Below, piece after piece: positions 19,748-30,704 of a DNA stretch of 64,000 nucleotides (positions within the stretch are counted from its first letter, which is position 1; every line of letters begins with the position of its first letter). This DNA comes from Alentia gelatinosa. Lineage: Eukaryota; Annelida; Polychaeta; Phyllodocida; Polynoidae. Position numbers and translations under genes: made by a program. Under the pieces are notes generated by a model, which did no database searches, was not told the origin of the DNA, and saw nothing but the letters and a program-made list of their open reading frames with translations. The DNA lies in contig OX465579.1 in the NCBI GenBank assembly GCA_950022655.1, positions 135,107,118 through 135,171,117 of the forward strand, written 5' to 3'.

Positions 19748-20072
19748 GTATGGTGGATGGGCAGTATGGTGGAGGGGCAGCATGGTGGAAGGGCAGCATG
19801 GTAGAGGGGCAGTATGGTGGAGAAGTAGCATGGTGGAGGGGCAGTATGGTGGAGGGGCAGTGTAGTAGAGGGGCAGTATAGTAGAGGGGACAGTATGGTG
19901 GAGGGGCAGTATGGTGGAGGGGTTGTATGGTAGAGGGTTAGTATGGTGGAGAGACAGTATGGTGGAGGGACAGTATGGTGGAGGGTAAGTATAGTGGAGG
20001 GGCAGTATGGTTGAGGGACAGTATGGTGGAGGGGCAGTATGGTTGAGGGACAGTATTGTTGAGCAACAGTAT
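19748..20072. repeat. 16-bp minisatellite, right part
   Basis: About 20 units of GGGCAGTATGGTGGAG and variants, continuing the array at 9325-9438. It is cut on its right side by the MITE at 20075. Confidence 0.9.
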
Positions 20073-20074
20073 TA

Positions 20075-20333
20075 GTCCAGGAGATGAGGGGGTGATTTTG
20101 TCGCGAATGAGTACGAAAGGTCTGATGGTTGTTTCTAAAGCAGAAAATCATGCTGATTGATTTTTTTAATTATTTTCCAACTTTTTGTAAATAACTTCAA
20201 TTTACAGGTTCAACCCACGGGCTGCAGCGAGTAAGAAATGGGTTTTTGAAATCAGCATGATTTTTTGCTTTAGAAACAACCATCAGACCTTTTGTACTCA
20301 TTCGCGACAAAATCACCCTCTCATCTCCTGGAC
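20075..20333. mobile_element. MITE with about 85-bp terminal inverted repeats and TA flanks
   Basis: The left end GTCCAGGAGATGAG and right end CTCATCTCCTGGAC start inverted repeats that match over about 85 bp (both include GATTTTGTCGCGAATGAGTA or its inverse). TA dinucleotides flank both sides (20073-20074 and 20334-20335), as for Tc1/mariner-type insertion. No transposase is present. Confidence 0.82.
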
Positions 20334-20582
20334 TATATACATGTGTCAAGAATGCTAGTTCATAAATTTACCACTAGGGAACCAAAAGTTGTGCTTTATT
20401 GACACTAGGGGCGCCACTAGAAGTCTGGTAGTTCCAATAAAGGCCACTAGGAGATGTTGAATGCAGCCGAGTCGGAGATATCACAGAACAAACACAGAGA
20501 TAAGCTAGGTTTCCTATCCATAGAGTATAGGTCCGTGGTAAAACCCATGTCATTTTCCTCAAACTTTCACAGAATGCAGTAT

Positions 20583-20731
20583 AGGTATAGTACTAAGAGA
20601 AAACGTGGTTACTGAGCCCGAAGGGATGGCCGTTCGAGGTATTTTTATACCATTAATTTAATGGTATAAAAATACCTCGAACGGCCATCCCTTCGGGCTC
20701 AGTCACTACGTTTTCTTATTATTACATACCT
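20583..20731. repeat. Near-perfect long hairpin (about 74-bp arms)
   Basis: Arms 20583-20656 and 20658-20731 are inverted around T20657. The inner 55-60 bp, including GCCCGAAGGGATGGCCGTTC and its inverse, is nearly exact, while the outer 15-20 bp is more diverged. It looks like a palindromic foldback element. Confidence 0.9.
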
Positions 20732-22158
20732 AAATATTTAAAAAACCGCCTTTTATGTACTTATTAAATGTACCATTTGACCCAATGGTCACAGTGCGCC
20801 TGAATATTTACTACGGGCGCAGTGCGCCCGAACATTATTTATACTGTACTCCTAGCAGCGGGTAGTATTTCATAGACATTCGGCCATAGGTATGTAATAA
20901 TACCTATATATTAGCACAAATCCAGAGGTAAAAGATACCACTGTATTTAATCACACTAAAACAAGAGAGGGAATAGCTGGTCTGCTTGGTAGGTCTAAAA
21001 GATGACCCTCGCACCATATATATATATATATATAATGTTGTATTGTACATATTTTATACAATTCTCTGTTCAAATTTTTTCCTGCACATACTTTGTTTAT
21101 TGACCTCACCCACTGCCACTGTACGCCTATACGGCACATATTCTTTCTGAATTAAGATGTAGTAACCCCCAAACTTAAAATAAAGACTGAAGAGTGAAAT
21201 AAACGGTTTGGTACGTCCATGCGGACTTCTGTATTAAATATAACTGGCCGACGTTTCGGAAACTAACGTTCCTTCATCAGGGCATTCATACAAAGAGTGA
21301 AGAACAAACAGATAACACAGCTATTTATACTAAGTAATGTAGTGTTCATCGGAGACTTCGACGAAGTGTCCATTGTCATTTTGACCAAGGCTTCACTGAA
21401 GCTTATAGAGGCATTGTTATCATTGGAATTATTTGAAATATAGAGAACAATATATTATCAACAACCCAGGTAACCCTGGTATAGAGAGTATAAATATTTG
21501 CATCCAGCCTATTTTTAAAAACCAAGTATTAAAAATACATTATAGTCATTGTCACTTTACACCTGTAGGCATTCTTCAAGGAATTTCCTGGTCTTTTTCA
21601 ATTGAGTGAGTGCCACCTCAGCTTATTCTTGTTAAGACTGGAGTCGTTGGAAGATGGATTTTTGTTAAATCCAAACATTCCTCCAGTATAAATAAAAGCT
21701 TAAAAAAGAAAAATATCATAACAAAAGACAGGAATTAAATCTGGGGTTTATTTCAGTTCATATTTATACAAATATTCTTTTAACAACAAATGCAAGTATA
21801 TCTTTTTATTAATGAATTCTATGAAAAAGTTATGTAATTAGACCCCTAGTATAAGTATCATTATAACTCCATCAGACCGACAAGGTCCTCTTTGCCACAT
21901 TCCAATACGAATATATCTGCAACCAGACTAGGCCATTACCTATACAGATTTATAGATTTAACAGTCTTATATGTATAATTATTTCATCAATCTAGCAGGG
22001 TTTTTACAATTAAGACCGTATTTATAGAAAAAAGGGACAAATTTTAGATTTAAACATATATGTACTCAAATATTTGTGCTGCGCTGTATAAAGTAAAGTT
22101 TGCAAGGCTTCGCTAGTATAGATCAACTGTGTCTATATAGAATCCGCAAATGTGAGTT
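20732..22158. other. Non-coding stretch downstream of the zinc-finger gene
   Basis: Contains an AT microsatellite (21015-21034), a Penelope-type hammerhead motif (21246-21290) and the likely 3' UTR of the zinc-finger gene. The first AATAAA read on minus is at 21805-21810, about 350 bases past the stop. No gene seen. Confidence 0.6.
21246..21290 (-). ncRNA. Hammerhead ribozyme motif, Penelope-like element type
   Basis: On minus the order is GCC, CTGATGA, a stem of GGAA...TTCC closed by a 7-base loop, GAAAC, GTC, GGC. These are the conserved core boxes of a type I hammerhead, with stem I (GCC/GGC) and stem II visible. Stem III is almost absent (GAAACGTC), which is known from hammerheads in Penelope-like retroelements, where two copies act as a dimer. 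Predicted cleavage is after GTC. Only one copy is seen and no reverse transcriptase is nearby, so this is probably a relic terminal repeat. Confidence 0.7.
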
Positions 22159-22581
22159 TTATGAAGGAAAACTCTCCGTCCAGCTTGGAGTAATTACTAC
22201 CGACTGAACCTGTATCAAATTAGAATCAGTCTGCATAACCTCAAATACACCATCTGCTCCCTCCTTTAGTTCGTAGTCTGAGCTGCTCGCCAAAGTGGCA
22301 GTTGGGGGGTCAGTCTTTATAGTCGGGCACTCAACCCGGGTATAGTAACTTTTGTCGTACTTGAGGTTCTTGTGCACCCTGCGGAAGTGGCGGGATCTAG
22401 TGGGAGGGAGCACAATGTGGCCACACAGGGAGCACTTGGCCTTCCAGCTCCAAGGTTTTGGTGCTGTGCCCTGCTGGTGCACCTTCCACATGTGACGAAT
22501 GAGACTGACGCGCCACTTGAACTTCTCCGTGCACAAGCCACAAGCAAAGTTTAGCTCTTCGGAGTGGACAACTTGGTGTTC
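22159..22581 (-). CDS. Zinc-finger gene, last coding exon
   Basis: Acceptor TTTCCGATAG. It begins EHQVVH, which supplies the two His of the split finger and so proves the join. Two further fingers (FACGLC, AKCSLC) and an acidic C-terminal tail follow. The stop is at 22159. Confidence 0.9.
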   Translation of the reverse strand, partial: EHQVVHSEELNFACGLCTEKFKWRVSLIRHMWKVHQQGTAPKPWSWKAKCSLCGHIVLPPTRSRHFRRVHKNLKYDKSYYTRVECPTIKTDPPTATLASSSDYELKEGADGVFEVMQTDSNLIQVQSVVITPSWTESFPS

Positions 22582-25500
22582 CTATCGGAAAACACATAAT
22601 GGTAATAGATTAATGATCAATTCATCCCAGAGTTAGCAGTTTGCCAGTTATTTCCGGTTTTCGGGTCTTTAATTGTGTACTATAGTTTACTTATATTAGA
22701 GATAACGAGTGAAAATAAAATACATGTACATATTCAGATCATATATCGTTTAAAACAACATGTGTAAGAAATCTCTGAATGCCTTTCCGAAGTAGTTTAT
22801 TTTTTTCTATAAAACTTCAGCTATAAATCCCACTGTATTTTCGAAATGAGATTTATAATTCATAGTTTACGTCAAAAATTATTTACTATAATTACAGGCG
22901 ATTCAGCCTCCTCCTTCTATGATATTTCGCATGTTATGCAGATATACGGGGAGGTAATGTATCTCATCGAAAAAAAAATTCTGGATATCTAGGAAAAAAA
23001 AAAAAAAAAGATATCCAGGAAAGAAACAACCCTCTTGAATATCACTGAGCATATGGTGTCTCTTTACATATGAAGTGATATTATTCTTTACCTGCATATG
23101 CGTTGCTGTCATAAATCTCTTTCCGCACTGGGGGCACATGTAAGGTCTAGTGTGTGAAACAGTGTGCACTTTCAACTGGGTCTTAGTCACGAATTTCTTT
23201 TCACAGTACTCACACTGCAAGGTGCCCCCATCAGAATGATTCGCCACATGAAGTAGCAAAGTGTCTTTTGTGGCATATGTTGCGCCGCAAATGTTACACA
23301 AATGTACAGCTCTGTTCCTTGGTCCCTGACCACATGTTCTTGTATGCATACTGTACGCTCTTGATGACTGAAATACACGTTTACATGTATCACATTTGTA
23401 TTGATCTGGTTCTCTATTATGATCTTTTATTGGCCCCTCTCTTGAGTTGGATAAACTTTGGTGTTGGATGAGATGTTTGTGTAGCTCTACCCTCAGAGTA
23501 AAGGACAGATTGCAGAGGTTGCATTGATATGCTATTTTTTTCGGAGTTTTAAGGACCAGATATTTCTTATGCTTTACCAGCGAATGCAGGCTTATTTCAG
23601 ATTTCTTCTCAAATATTTCACTGCATGTCGAGCATGGAAAGACGGGTGGGGAGGCGGTGGCTACTTCCTTGTTCTTTTCGCTCAGTTTGTGCATTCGGAG
23701 TTGACTGAAATTGGGGAACACTGCATTGCACATGGCACACTGTAACATCTGAGACCGATGAATACGTGCATGTTGAGCCATTTCACCCTCGTCCTCATAC
23801 ACCTCCCCACACTCCACTAACCGGCACTTGAATTTTCCCTCAGGGAGCTCATGCCAGTGGTGCTTCGCGATGTGGGCTTGTAAATATTTGCGCATTTGAT
23901 ACACCATATCACAGGACGGGCATGGATACTCCACCAGGCCGTCAGCGTCGCCTTCCACGCCGGTCGCCCCTGCAGCGTTCCCCGGTCCCATGGTCCGCTT
24001 CAGAGCCGCTCTCTTGGTTCTCTTCACGACGGTGTTTGGAGAAGCCTTCTGTCGTCGTGAACGAACCGCAGATGATGATCTTGTCGGTTTACTTGTCAGC
24101 TGGAATATAATTATGATTTGTGATTGAACCAGCGAACATGAAGTAAATTGCAAATGAGTCGGAGATATAAAACTATAATTCATGTAATCCTCAAAGTTAG
24201 TTAAACAGAATACCATTGTTCATTATAAATAGTGTTCATTATAAATAGTGAAAATGAACAATTACATATTTCAACAAGGAAAATATAGACGCAGGATGGC
24301 AAGCCGTAATTTTGTAGTATCATCAACGCTGCACATGAAGACCCTGCCAACCATGTCAATTTGTGCTTTGGTAAGCTATAGGGAAAATGGATAATATAAC
24401 GTTTTCAAAGTTACAATAACCTCATTTAACGTTGCCGCAGTCACCGCTTTTCTCTTTCCACCATAGCGTGTTCTGGGCGAAGACACAACTGTTTGTTTTA
24501 CGCACTCCCTGCTTGATTTTCGCTGCGGCGACGATTTCTGTAATGTACCAAAAATGGACTCTGTTCCAGTAACGTTTAGTGAAATTGATATCTATGATAA
24601 ATAAATGTATGAATCAAAAACTGTGGCATAAAATGTCTAGACTGTTGTCTGTAAATTTCCCTGCCCGGGGCTATTAAACAATTCCTTTGAAGCCTAAAGC
24701 CCGTATGACAACGACATCTACTGCAGATTCTCACCAATGCAATCAACGATTATGTCGATGTCTTGTAACCTCATATAGTCTTCCCGATCACACCTACTCC
24801 CTTAAAAAAAGCCTCGTAAAACGACCCGATTGAGATCAAAGAGAGTGGCCCGTATCCGGACCTGTCTTGACCCTGGGCCGGGTGATATGCCTTAATAGAC
24901 AATAATGCAAAGTTTTTTAACTTCTGTTTTATCTAATATATCAGTTTTCAGACTTATAATCGCCTCAGTCTCCCCTACAAATTGATGTATAATACTTGTA
25001 TATAGGATGGGGAGATACGGACCATTGCTATTGAAACGGCCTGCTCAGAATCGGGAACAGTCGGTGAAGTGCGTATAGCGACAATCTGAAGGTCAGGCAG
25101 AGTTGGTTATTACCCCCATGCTAGTCAAGTCCGACCCGATTATAATCGGGTTTGTGAAGTGCGTAGAGCGACATAAAGTTCACCGATTCTAACCGACCCG
25201 ACCAATCCCTCGGGCAAAGGTGTGATCTGGATTAATTGGCATGTCGCTATCTTATAGGCTTTAGGGCAGATTGCATAGTGTTAAATAATATATGTACTTA
25301 CCAGTGAGCTGGTATTAAGTTGTATAGGCTCTGTTATATCAATTTGATTAATAATACACTTTATATCATTCAAAGCAATCTTATTTTAATATTTTTCAAA
25401 TAAGCATTACATCGAGCTTCCTATCGTTTCCCCACGGCATTAATTATTTCACTTGCGGAATTAGTAGAATTATATAATGATATATGGTAGTTTTTTGTTT

Positions 25501-28500
25501 TTTTTCTACATACGGTGTACATGGTAGTTTATCTTTATTTAGTTTATACAAACTCTGATCGTCTTTCTCTGGTATGGTAATCAATATAATTTGAATGATG
25601 TACTTGTTACAATCGAAAAAGCCTCCAGGTTTAAGACAGAGAACTAAATATTAATCTACATTTAAACGAGAAGGGTACGAAAATTAAGACCTTTTCGTCC
25701 TTCTTTTGGTGATCGTTCTGTTGATGACGCTCAAGGGATATGTTGTTAAAACGTCCATGTTCAGTTTTATGGTGCATCTGCAGATCTTGTTCTTCTTTAA
25801 ATTCTTCACCACATCCACACTTTAGATCCTGTGAGCATTATATATATAAATGGTTGGTATCAATATGCAAGCTGCAAAATAATCTTACACATTTAGTCCC
25901 TGTAAAATTTCCTAAATCAAAATACCAATTTAGTAACTTTGAACGGCTAGCATCTCTAGTAACAACAGCTAAGTGTGCATTTTTCAAATAGAATCATTGG
26001 CCTTTAAAAGGCCAAATGAGCAGGTGGATGTATTTAAAACTCACTACAAGTAGCTTAACACATGTTTAAAATTGTTGACTGAAAATATTTTGATATCGTA
26101 ATTCTAATTGAGGGAGGGAGGGGGAAGGAGGGAGGGAGGGAGGGAATCCGTGAATAGGGAAGGACGTGCATTGATTGGCTATTTAAAGGCCAATTCCTCT
26201 GTGAACACAGTAGTTCATGGATCAGTGCACACATATATTTAGCTACCTGTAGGGGATTCAATTGGCAATCAGCAATGCCTATATACAAAACGTTTTTGCC
26301 TCATGGATGAGTGCACACAGACCTGCCTGCATGCTGCCTGCCCATGTGGTCCAACAAAAAATGTGTTCATATATATACCAATAAAGTAGGTCAAGCCAAT
26401 ATCTGGTGGTAAATGACATTACAAATGATTTTACAAAACAATATCATATGACTGGGTCTCGACTGATTCCTAAAACAAAGTTATGAACCATTTTGACTTC
26501 TGTTTGTTTGTAAATATGATGAATAAAATATCTTCTCATTCACCTTCTGCCTCCCCCCTCCCATTATGAGATTTGGCAAAAATACATGAATAGCACAACA
26601 AATATATATTTCACCTTAATAATGACACTTCCTATTGTGTAAGCAACTGTAAATGCCACTAATAGAGATGGTAAATGTTACACTAATGCTGAATGTAAAT
26701 CAATATTGAGTAAACATGTGTTTGAGTATGCCAATTTCACCACAAATCCCCCCTCTTTTAACAAATACTTGAACATCTCAGTAAATATAGAATCTACCTA
26801 TAAAATTCCACTTCCTAGCACCTATTGTTTTTTATTCTCTTTCAAATGAGGTATATTATATCATGATTGAACCAATTTTACAGGTAGAAATATGTCCATA
26901 AAAGAGTTCTTAAAAATGGACCTGTGACTCAAAAGAACCCCCCCCCCCCCAACTGAAATCTCTTTTTTTCTAAAGATCCATGTCAATAAACTAAAAATTA
27001 AAACTGTTAGATATGGTATGACCATAAAACCTTCTGTCCAAAACAAAAATCATATTCCTATTTGTACTCAGTGAACTATAAAAAGCAAAAATGTGGTCAG
27101 GTCGCCTAATGACTCTACAAGCATGTGTACTACAGTAGGCTATAGCCATAACCTAAAGACCAACCGTCCACCTGCTAATAAGGACAAGGACTATTTGAAA
27201 AGTAAATTTTTGCAAGTAATTTCAGGTGTCAATTTTACATCAGACCCACTAAAGAGAGATACATGCCTACACATCATGGTTGCAATAAACAAGATATTCC
27301 GAGAGACACTAACCATAAAGTATGAAGCACACGACTGTGAATTCTGCTGATGAAGTTTTAATTCCAACACTTTATCGAAGTCAGATCCACACACCTACAA
27401 ATTGAAGATATTGTTTATCAATCTCAACGTCAAACATTTGATTAGTTTTATCTTAATAGGGCTGAACCCCAAGACCAAACACCCCAAGAGTCTATGGCCG
27501 TCACCCTATAGCTTGTCTGGTAACTAGGTATAACATTTCCGGTGCTAGATGTGTTTAAATTCTGATACAACGGTAACGTGGTAAAGTGAACAACATAGAA
27601 TCGATAAATCATTAATGTAACAAGTGTTTATCTATGTGCTGGTCTATTCATAGGTGATAGATATTGGCATTAGTAGAAGTGAAGTCACCAGATTCTTGCC
27701 ACTCAAAGTCTAATCTATAACTTATCTACAAACGCGTAATTTTTTTCACATTTGGAAAAATAAACAACACACAAAACTTACGACGCATCTCAAGTTTGTA
27801 GAGGAATGTGCTTGGCAGTGTGTTTTAACTTCTGTAGTATTACTCAATGTGAGGCCACAGTCTCTGCATACAATACCACCACCATGGTTGTCTCGCCGGT
27901 GAATCTCTAACTCATACTGCGTCTCAAACGTTGCACCGCAGCCACAGGCCATCTTCCTCTGTTTCTCGGGAGGCTCGTTGGGCATATCGTCCTCCCCACC
28001 GACATCTGGGTCATACTTCTTGTCATAGTTATGGTCCTCATGTTCAATCTTCACTCTGTTATCATTGTCTTCAGTAGTTGGTAAATGACCAATCACATTA
28101 CTCAATAGCCTTTCGATTATATAATACTCGGGTGTCACAGCCGCAGATGATGGCGTTGGTTCAGCTGAATTCTCATCACTGTCATCATGATTATCCTAAA
28201 AAAATTGAAATAAACATGTTGAAATATTCTATTGAAACATATATTCAATTAAATAAATCTAAATTATATCCAATTGAGAACGCAGTAATTATTTCTAAAT
28301 GGGTTTTTTTTATGAAAACCAAACGAGTTATTAATAGACAAACCATGGACTAAAATGGCCAAATTATTTCATATTTAGTTTGTTTGTTTGGGTAGTTTAA
28401 CATCCAATTTGTTCACTTAGACTTACTTTTGTTTACTTTCCTAAAAATATTGCAATCCTTACTTTTCTTGATTATATCTTATCAAAAATCTTACATTCAC

Positions 28501-29430
28501 TGAGGAAGTCAAGAATTTTTCTTGCCAGTGTTATGAAAAACACTGCGCATTCCTGTTGCATTCTTTAGGAATTTCTTTCTGCACTTCTTTGTGGCCTGAC
28601 AATTTAGCATGAGATGTTTTACACTCAACAGAGTGGTGCATGTCTGCCACACAGGCGCTAATTCACCTCTTTGGAGGTGCCCATGTGTCAGTCTGGTATG
28701 ACCGGTCTGTAAACGACTCAGTTTCACCTGCTCGGTTCTTGTCAGGTTGCGTAGACATTGAATAGCATAACCGAATGTAGCAATATTTATAACTCAATAG
28801 TTTAAAGCATACAAGTCTTTTCCTGCCTCCGAGGACGAGCGACCTCTCAGCTTGTCCAGCCCCAAAGCGCACCCCCCCCCCCCTTAAAAAAAGGGAAACT
28901 GGGATTATTTGCAATTTTCCATTAGATATTCTGAACTAACACGTCTTTAGCTATTTACGGGTCCTTATTTGGAGTTTCTAAGTTAATAGTCCGTGGAGTT
29001 ATCACCTGAAATAAATGTGGGGGCCGCACACGCCCAGGGGCTGGACGCACCTTTAACCCTCAGAGGCCAGAAGTGTCGAGAGGCTGGAAAGACTAGTTTT
29101 ACACCTAGAAATACACAAACTTTTATAAATGATTGTGTGTATATCATTTAAAAGTGACAAACGCAAGTATATCACACTCGATATGATTACCTTTGATATG
29201 TGACGTCTGTTTCCATTGGTTTTAAAAGCTTTCTGGAGCTCATCAAGGAGATCTTCAATTTGATCCAATTTGAGATTGCAGCCCTCACAGAAGGAAAATG
29301 CATCAGTTTGAGCCAACACTTCTTCTTGAACTAGTTCAAGCACAGCGTGTCTACGACCGAGGATCTTCTTGTCTATCAATGGAAGCTCGGATGGTCCACA
29401 TACGAAGCACAAATCCTTCAATGTTTCCAT
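22159..29430 (-). CDS. C2H2 zinc-finger protein with ZAD-like N-terminus (7 coding exons, about 806 aa)
   Basis: Exons 29430-29191, 28195-27782, 27394-27314, 25828-25691, 24537-24421, 24099-23092 and 22581-22159 join in phase 0 throughout. Residues 1-80 contain CFVC and FCEGC 36 residues apart, followed by a helix rich in L, D and E, like the zinc-finger-associated dimerisation domain (ZAD). Residues about 81-290 hold an acidic linker and three atypical fingers, two with a CGCG start. A basic linker (exon 5) precedes about nine fingers in exon 6 (one C2HC and one lacking its last His). The last exon adds two more after completing a finger split by the intron. The protein is likely a nuclear DNA-binding regulator; its targets are unknown. 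I cannot name an orthologue. The donor of exon 4 (AAG|GTCTTA) is weak. Confidence 0.85.
23092..24099 (-). CDS. Zinc-finger gene, coding exon 6 (main finger array)
   Basis: 336 codons. Acceptor TATATTCCAG, donor CAG|GTAAAG. After a basic stretch it encodes fingers beginning YPCPSC, FKCRLVEC, LQCAMC (degenerate), FPCSTC, YQCNLC, YKCDTC (C2HC), HLCNIC, LQCEYC and YMCPQC. The last is completed by the next exon. Confidence 0.92.
24421..24537 (-). CDS. Zinc-finger gene, coding exon 5 (basic linker)
   Basis: Acceptor ACATTACAG, donor GAG|GTTATT. Its 39 codons are rich in K, R and S (SPQRKSSRE), possibly a nuclear localisation segment. Confidence 0.65.
24870..25270. repeat. Dispersed repeat, second family, copy 2
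   Basis: Same family as 1160-1443, in an intron of the zinc-finger gene. The CAGTCGGTGAAGTGCGTA block is followed by a second, partly duplicated GTGAAGTGCGTAGAGCGACA block. Confidence 0.65.
25691..25828 (-). CDS. Zinc-finger gene, coding exon 4
   Basis: Acceptor GCTCACAG. Encodes a CGCG-type finger (KCGCGEEFKEEQDLQMHH) and a His-rich tail. The donor position is the least certain in this gene. Confidence 0.65.
26110..26145. repeat. GGGA microsatellite
   Basis: An imperfect (GGGA)n tract in intron 3 of the zinc-finger gene. A similar tract is at about 52664-52706. Confidence 0.85.
26537..27181. repeat. Dispersed repeat, copy 2 (same family as 1-623)
   Basis: Direct-orientation partner of the repeat at the left edge, ending at the same GACCAACCGTCCACCTGC landmark. 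It lies in intron 3 of the zinc-finger gene and carries a 13-base C run (26938-26950). Confidence 0.75.
27314..27394 (-). CDS. Zinc-finger gene, coding exon 3
   Basis: Short, 27 codons. Acceptor TTTGTAG, donor ATG|GTTAGT. Together with the end of exon 2 it makes a C2HC-like finger (RCVVCGSDFDKVLELKLH). Confidence 0.68.
27782..28195 (-). CDS. Zinc-finger gene, coding exon 2
   Basis: Acceptor TTTTTTTAG, donor GTC|GTAAGT. Acidic N-terminal part (DNHDDSDENS), then a CGCG-type finger (ACGCGATFETQYELEIHRR) and a second finger starting IVCRDCG. Confidence 0.82.
28505..28745 (-). pseudogene. Fragment of a non-LTR retrotransposon (RNase H / C-terminal part)
   Basis: A short minus-strand frame contains LSRLQTGHTRLTHGHL and LLSVKHLMLNC, a pattern typical of the end of RNase H domains in I/Jockey-type LINE polymerases. 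It is a truncated piece in intron 1 of the zinc-finger gene. No reverse transcriptase part is nearby. Confidence 0.7.
29191..29430 (-). CDS. Zinc-finger gene, coding exon 1 (ZAD-like)
   Basis: Starts at ATG 29430 (context GAAATGG), donor AAG|GTAATC. It has two CxxC pairs and a terminal helix (LDQIEDLLDELQKAF), the outline of a ZAD domain. It is slightly shorter than the usual arthropod form. Confidence 0.8.
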
Positions 29431-29873
29431 TTCATCCCTAGGCAGTTAATCGTACCTGTTGAATAGAATATGCATGTGCATGTTACGTTTGAATCGATAT
29501 GTTCGTGTAACTTTGAATACAGCAATGAAAAGGCTCAGGGAAATAGAGGTATAATGAGCAGCCTCTTACTTGGTGCGATTTTACTACTCTCACAAACTTT
29601 GCATAATACTAGTACTAATACTGATAGAGAATAGACACATCTTGAACTCAAATCTTGAGGTGTTATACTGGGCCTGCAAGGCGGAGGTTTGGGGGGGGGG
29701 GTATTCGATTGGGCTAGCCGTTAAACCGATACTATTTTACTAAGCCTTATGGGCTGTCACCCATTACACCACGATGTGGCCACCACTGACGAGCACGTTG
29801 CTTCCTCCACTACATTAATTGCTATAACCAACTGTCTAGACCAACACAGTAGGCCTACATAGACGTGACACCA

Positions 29874-30704
29874 GGGAGCTGTTTCACTAGTAGTGGAGTG
29901 AAAGTGAGAGGTGAGACCGCAACAGTGGCACCAACAGTGGCACCAACAGTGGCAGGCCCAAATTTGCGTTTCATCAGTGCTGTCGCTGTTGAGGTGGGAC
30001 TAGCTGTCACTGTTGGCACAGCTCTCGCTATGCGCACACGTTTGACGTTCGAATCTATTCGTCTACGGGCCGCGATGACGTGGAATTTCACCCCTTCCCA
30101 TAAGAACTAAGCAATGAAATTTTTACACGAGTAAGGTATATATATGACCTATAATCGTACCAAATTTGAAGAAAATCGACCATGCCATTCCGAAGTTATC
30201 GGCGGTTGGATTTTGTCATAGCAAATACGAGCATTTCCCGTTGGCCTCCGGGGGGAGACAGAAAGAACAGCCGAAACCCCGCCGCACTACGGAGGGAGTG
30301 AAAAGAACAGCGACTTACGCTAGCACACTGAGGGAGTAAAAAGTTCAAACGCCGATAACTTCATAACCGCTTGGCCGATTTTCTTCATATTTGGTACGAT
30401 TATAGGAGATATGTATATCTTACTCGTGTAAAAATTTCATTGCTTAATTCTCACGGGAAGTGGGTGAGACTATTCTATACACGTAACAAACGACAGGGTC
30501 TACCCTGTCGCTTATATAGAGGCTCCACAGTGACACTTACAGCGACACCAATTTTACTGATGAAACAGTCACTGCCACTGTTGGTGTCGCTCCTTTCCCG
30601 AGTGCCGTTCACGCTTGAGTGCACCTCCTAATGAAACGCACACTGTCGCTGTGGTGCCACTATTACAGAGAGCGACACCTGCAGCTTCTAGTGAAACAGC
30701 TCCC
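29874..30704. mobile_element. Foldback-type element with long inverted repeats (831 bp)
   Basis: Ends GGGAGCTGTTTCACTAG and CTAGTGAAACAGCTCCC are exact inverses. Inner arms also match inversely: AAGCAATGAAATTTTTACAC is at about 30110 and its inverse is at about 30437, and the segment with CGTACCAAAT is likewise mirrored. The outer parts contain ACAGTGGCACCA-type short repeats. It lies just upstream of the zinc-finger gene. No transposase is seen. Confidence 0.8.

Noticed and set aside
19569..20151. Frames through the 16-bp minisatellite and LTR on both strands
   Set aside because: Repeat artefact crossing an LTR boundary.
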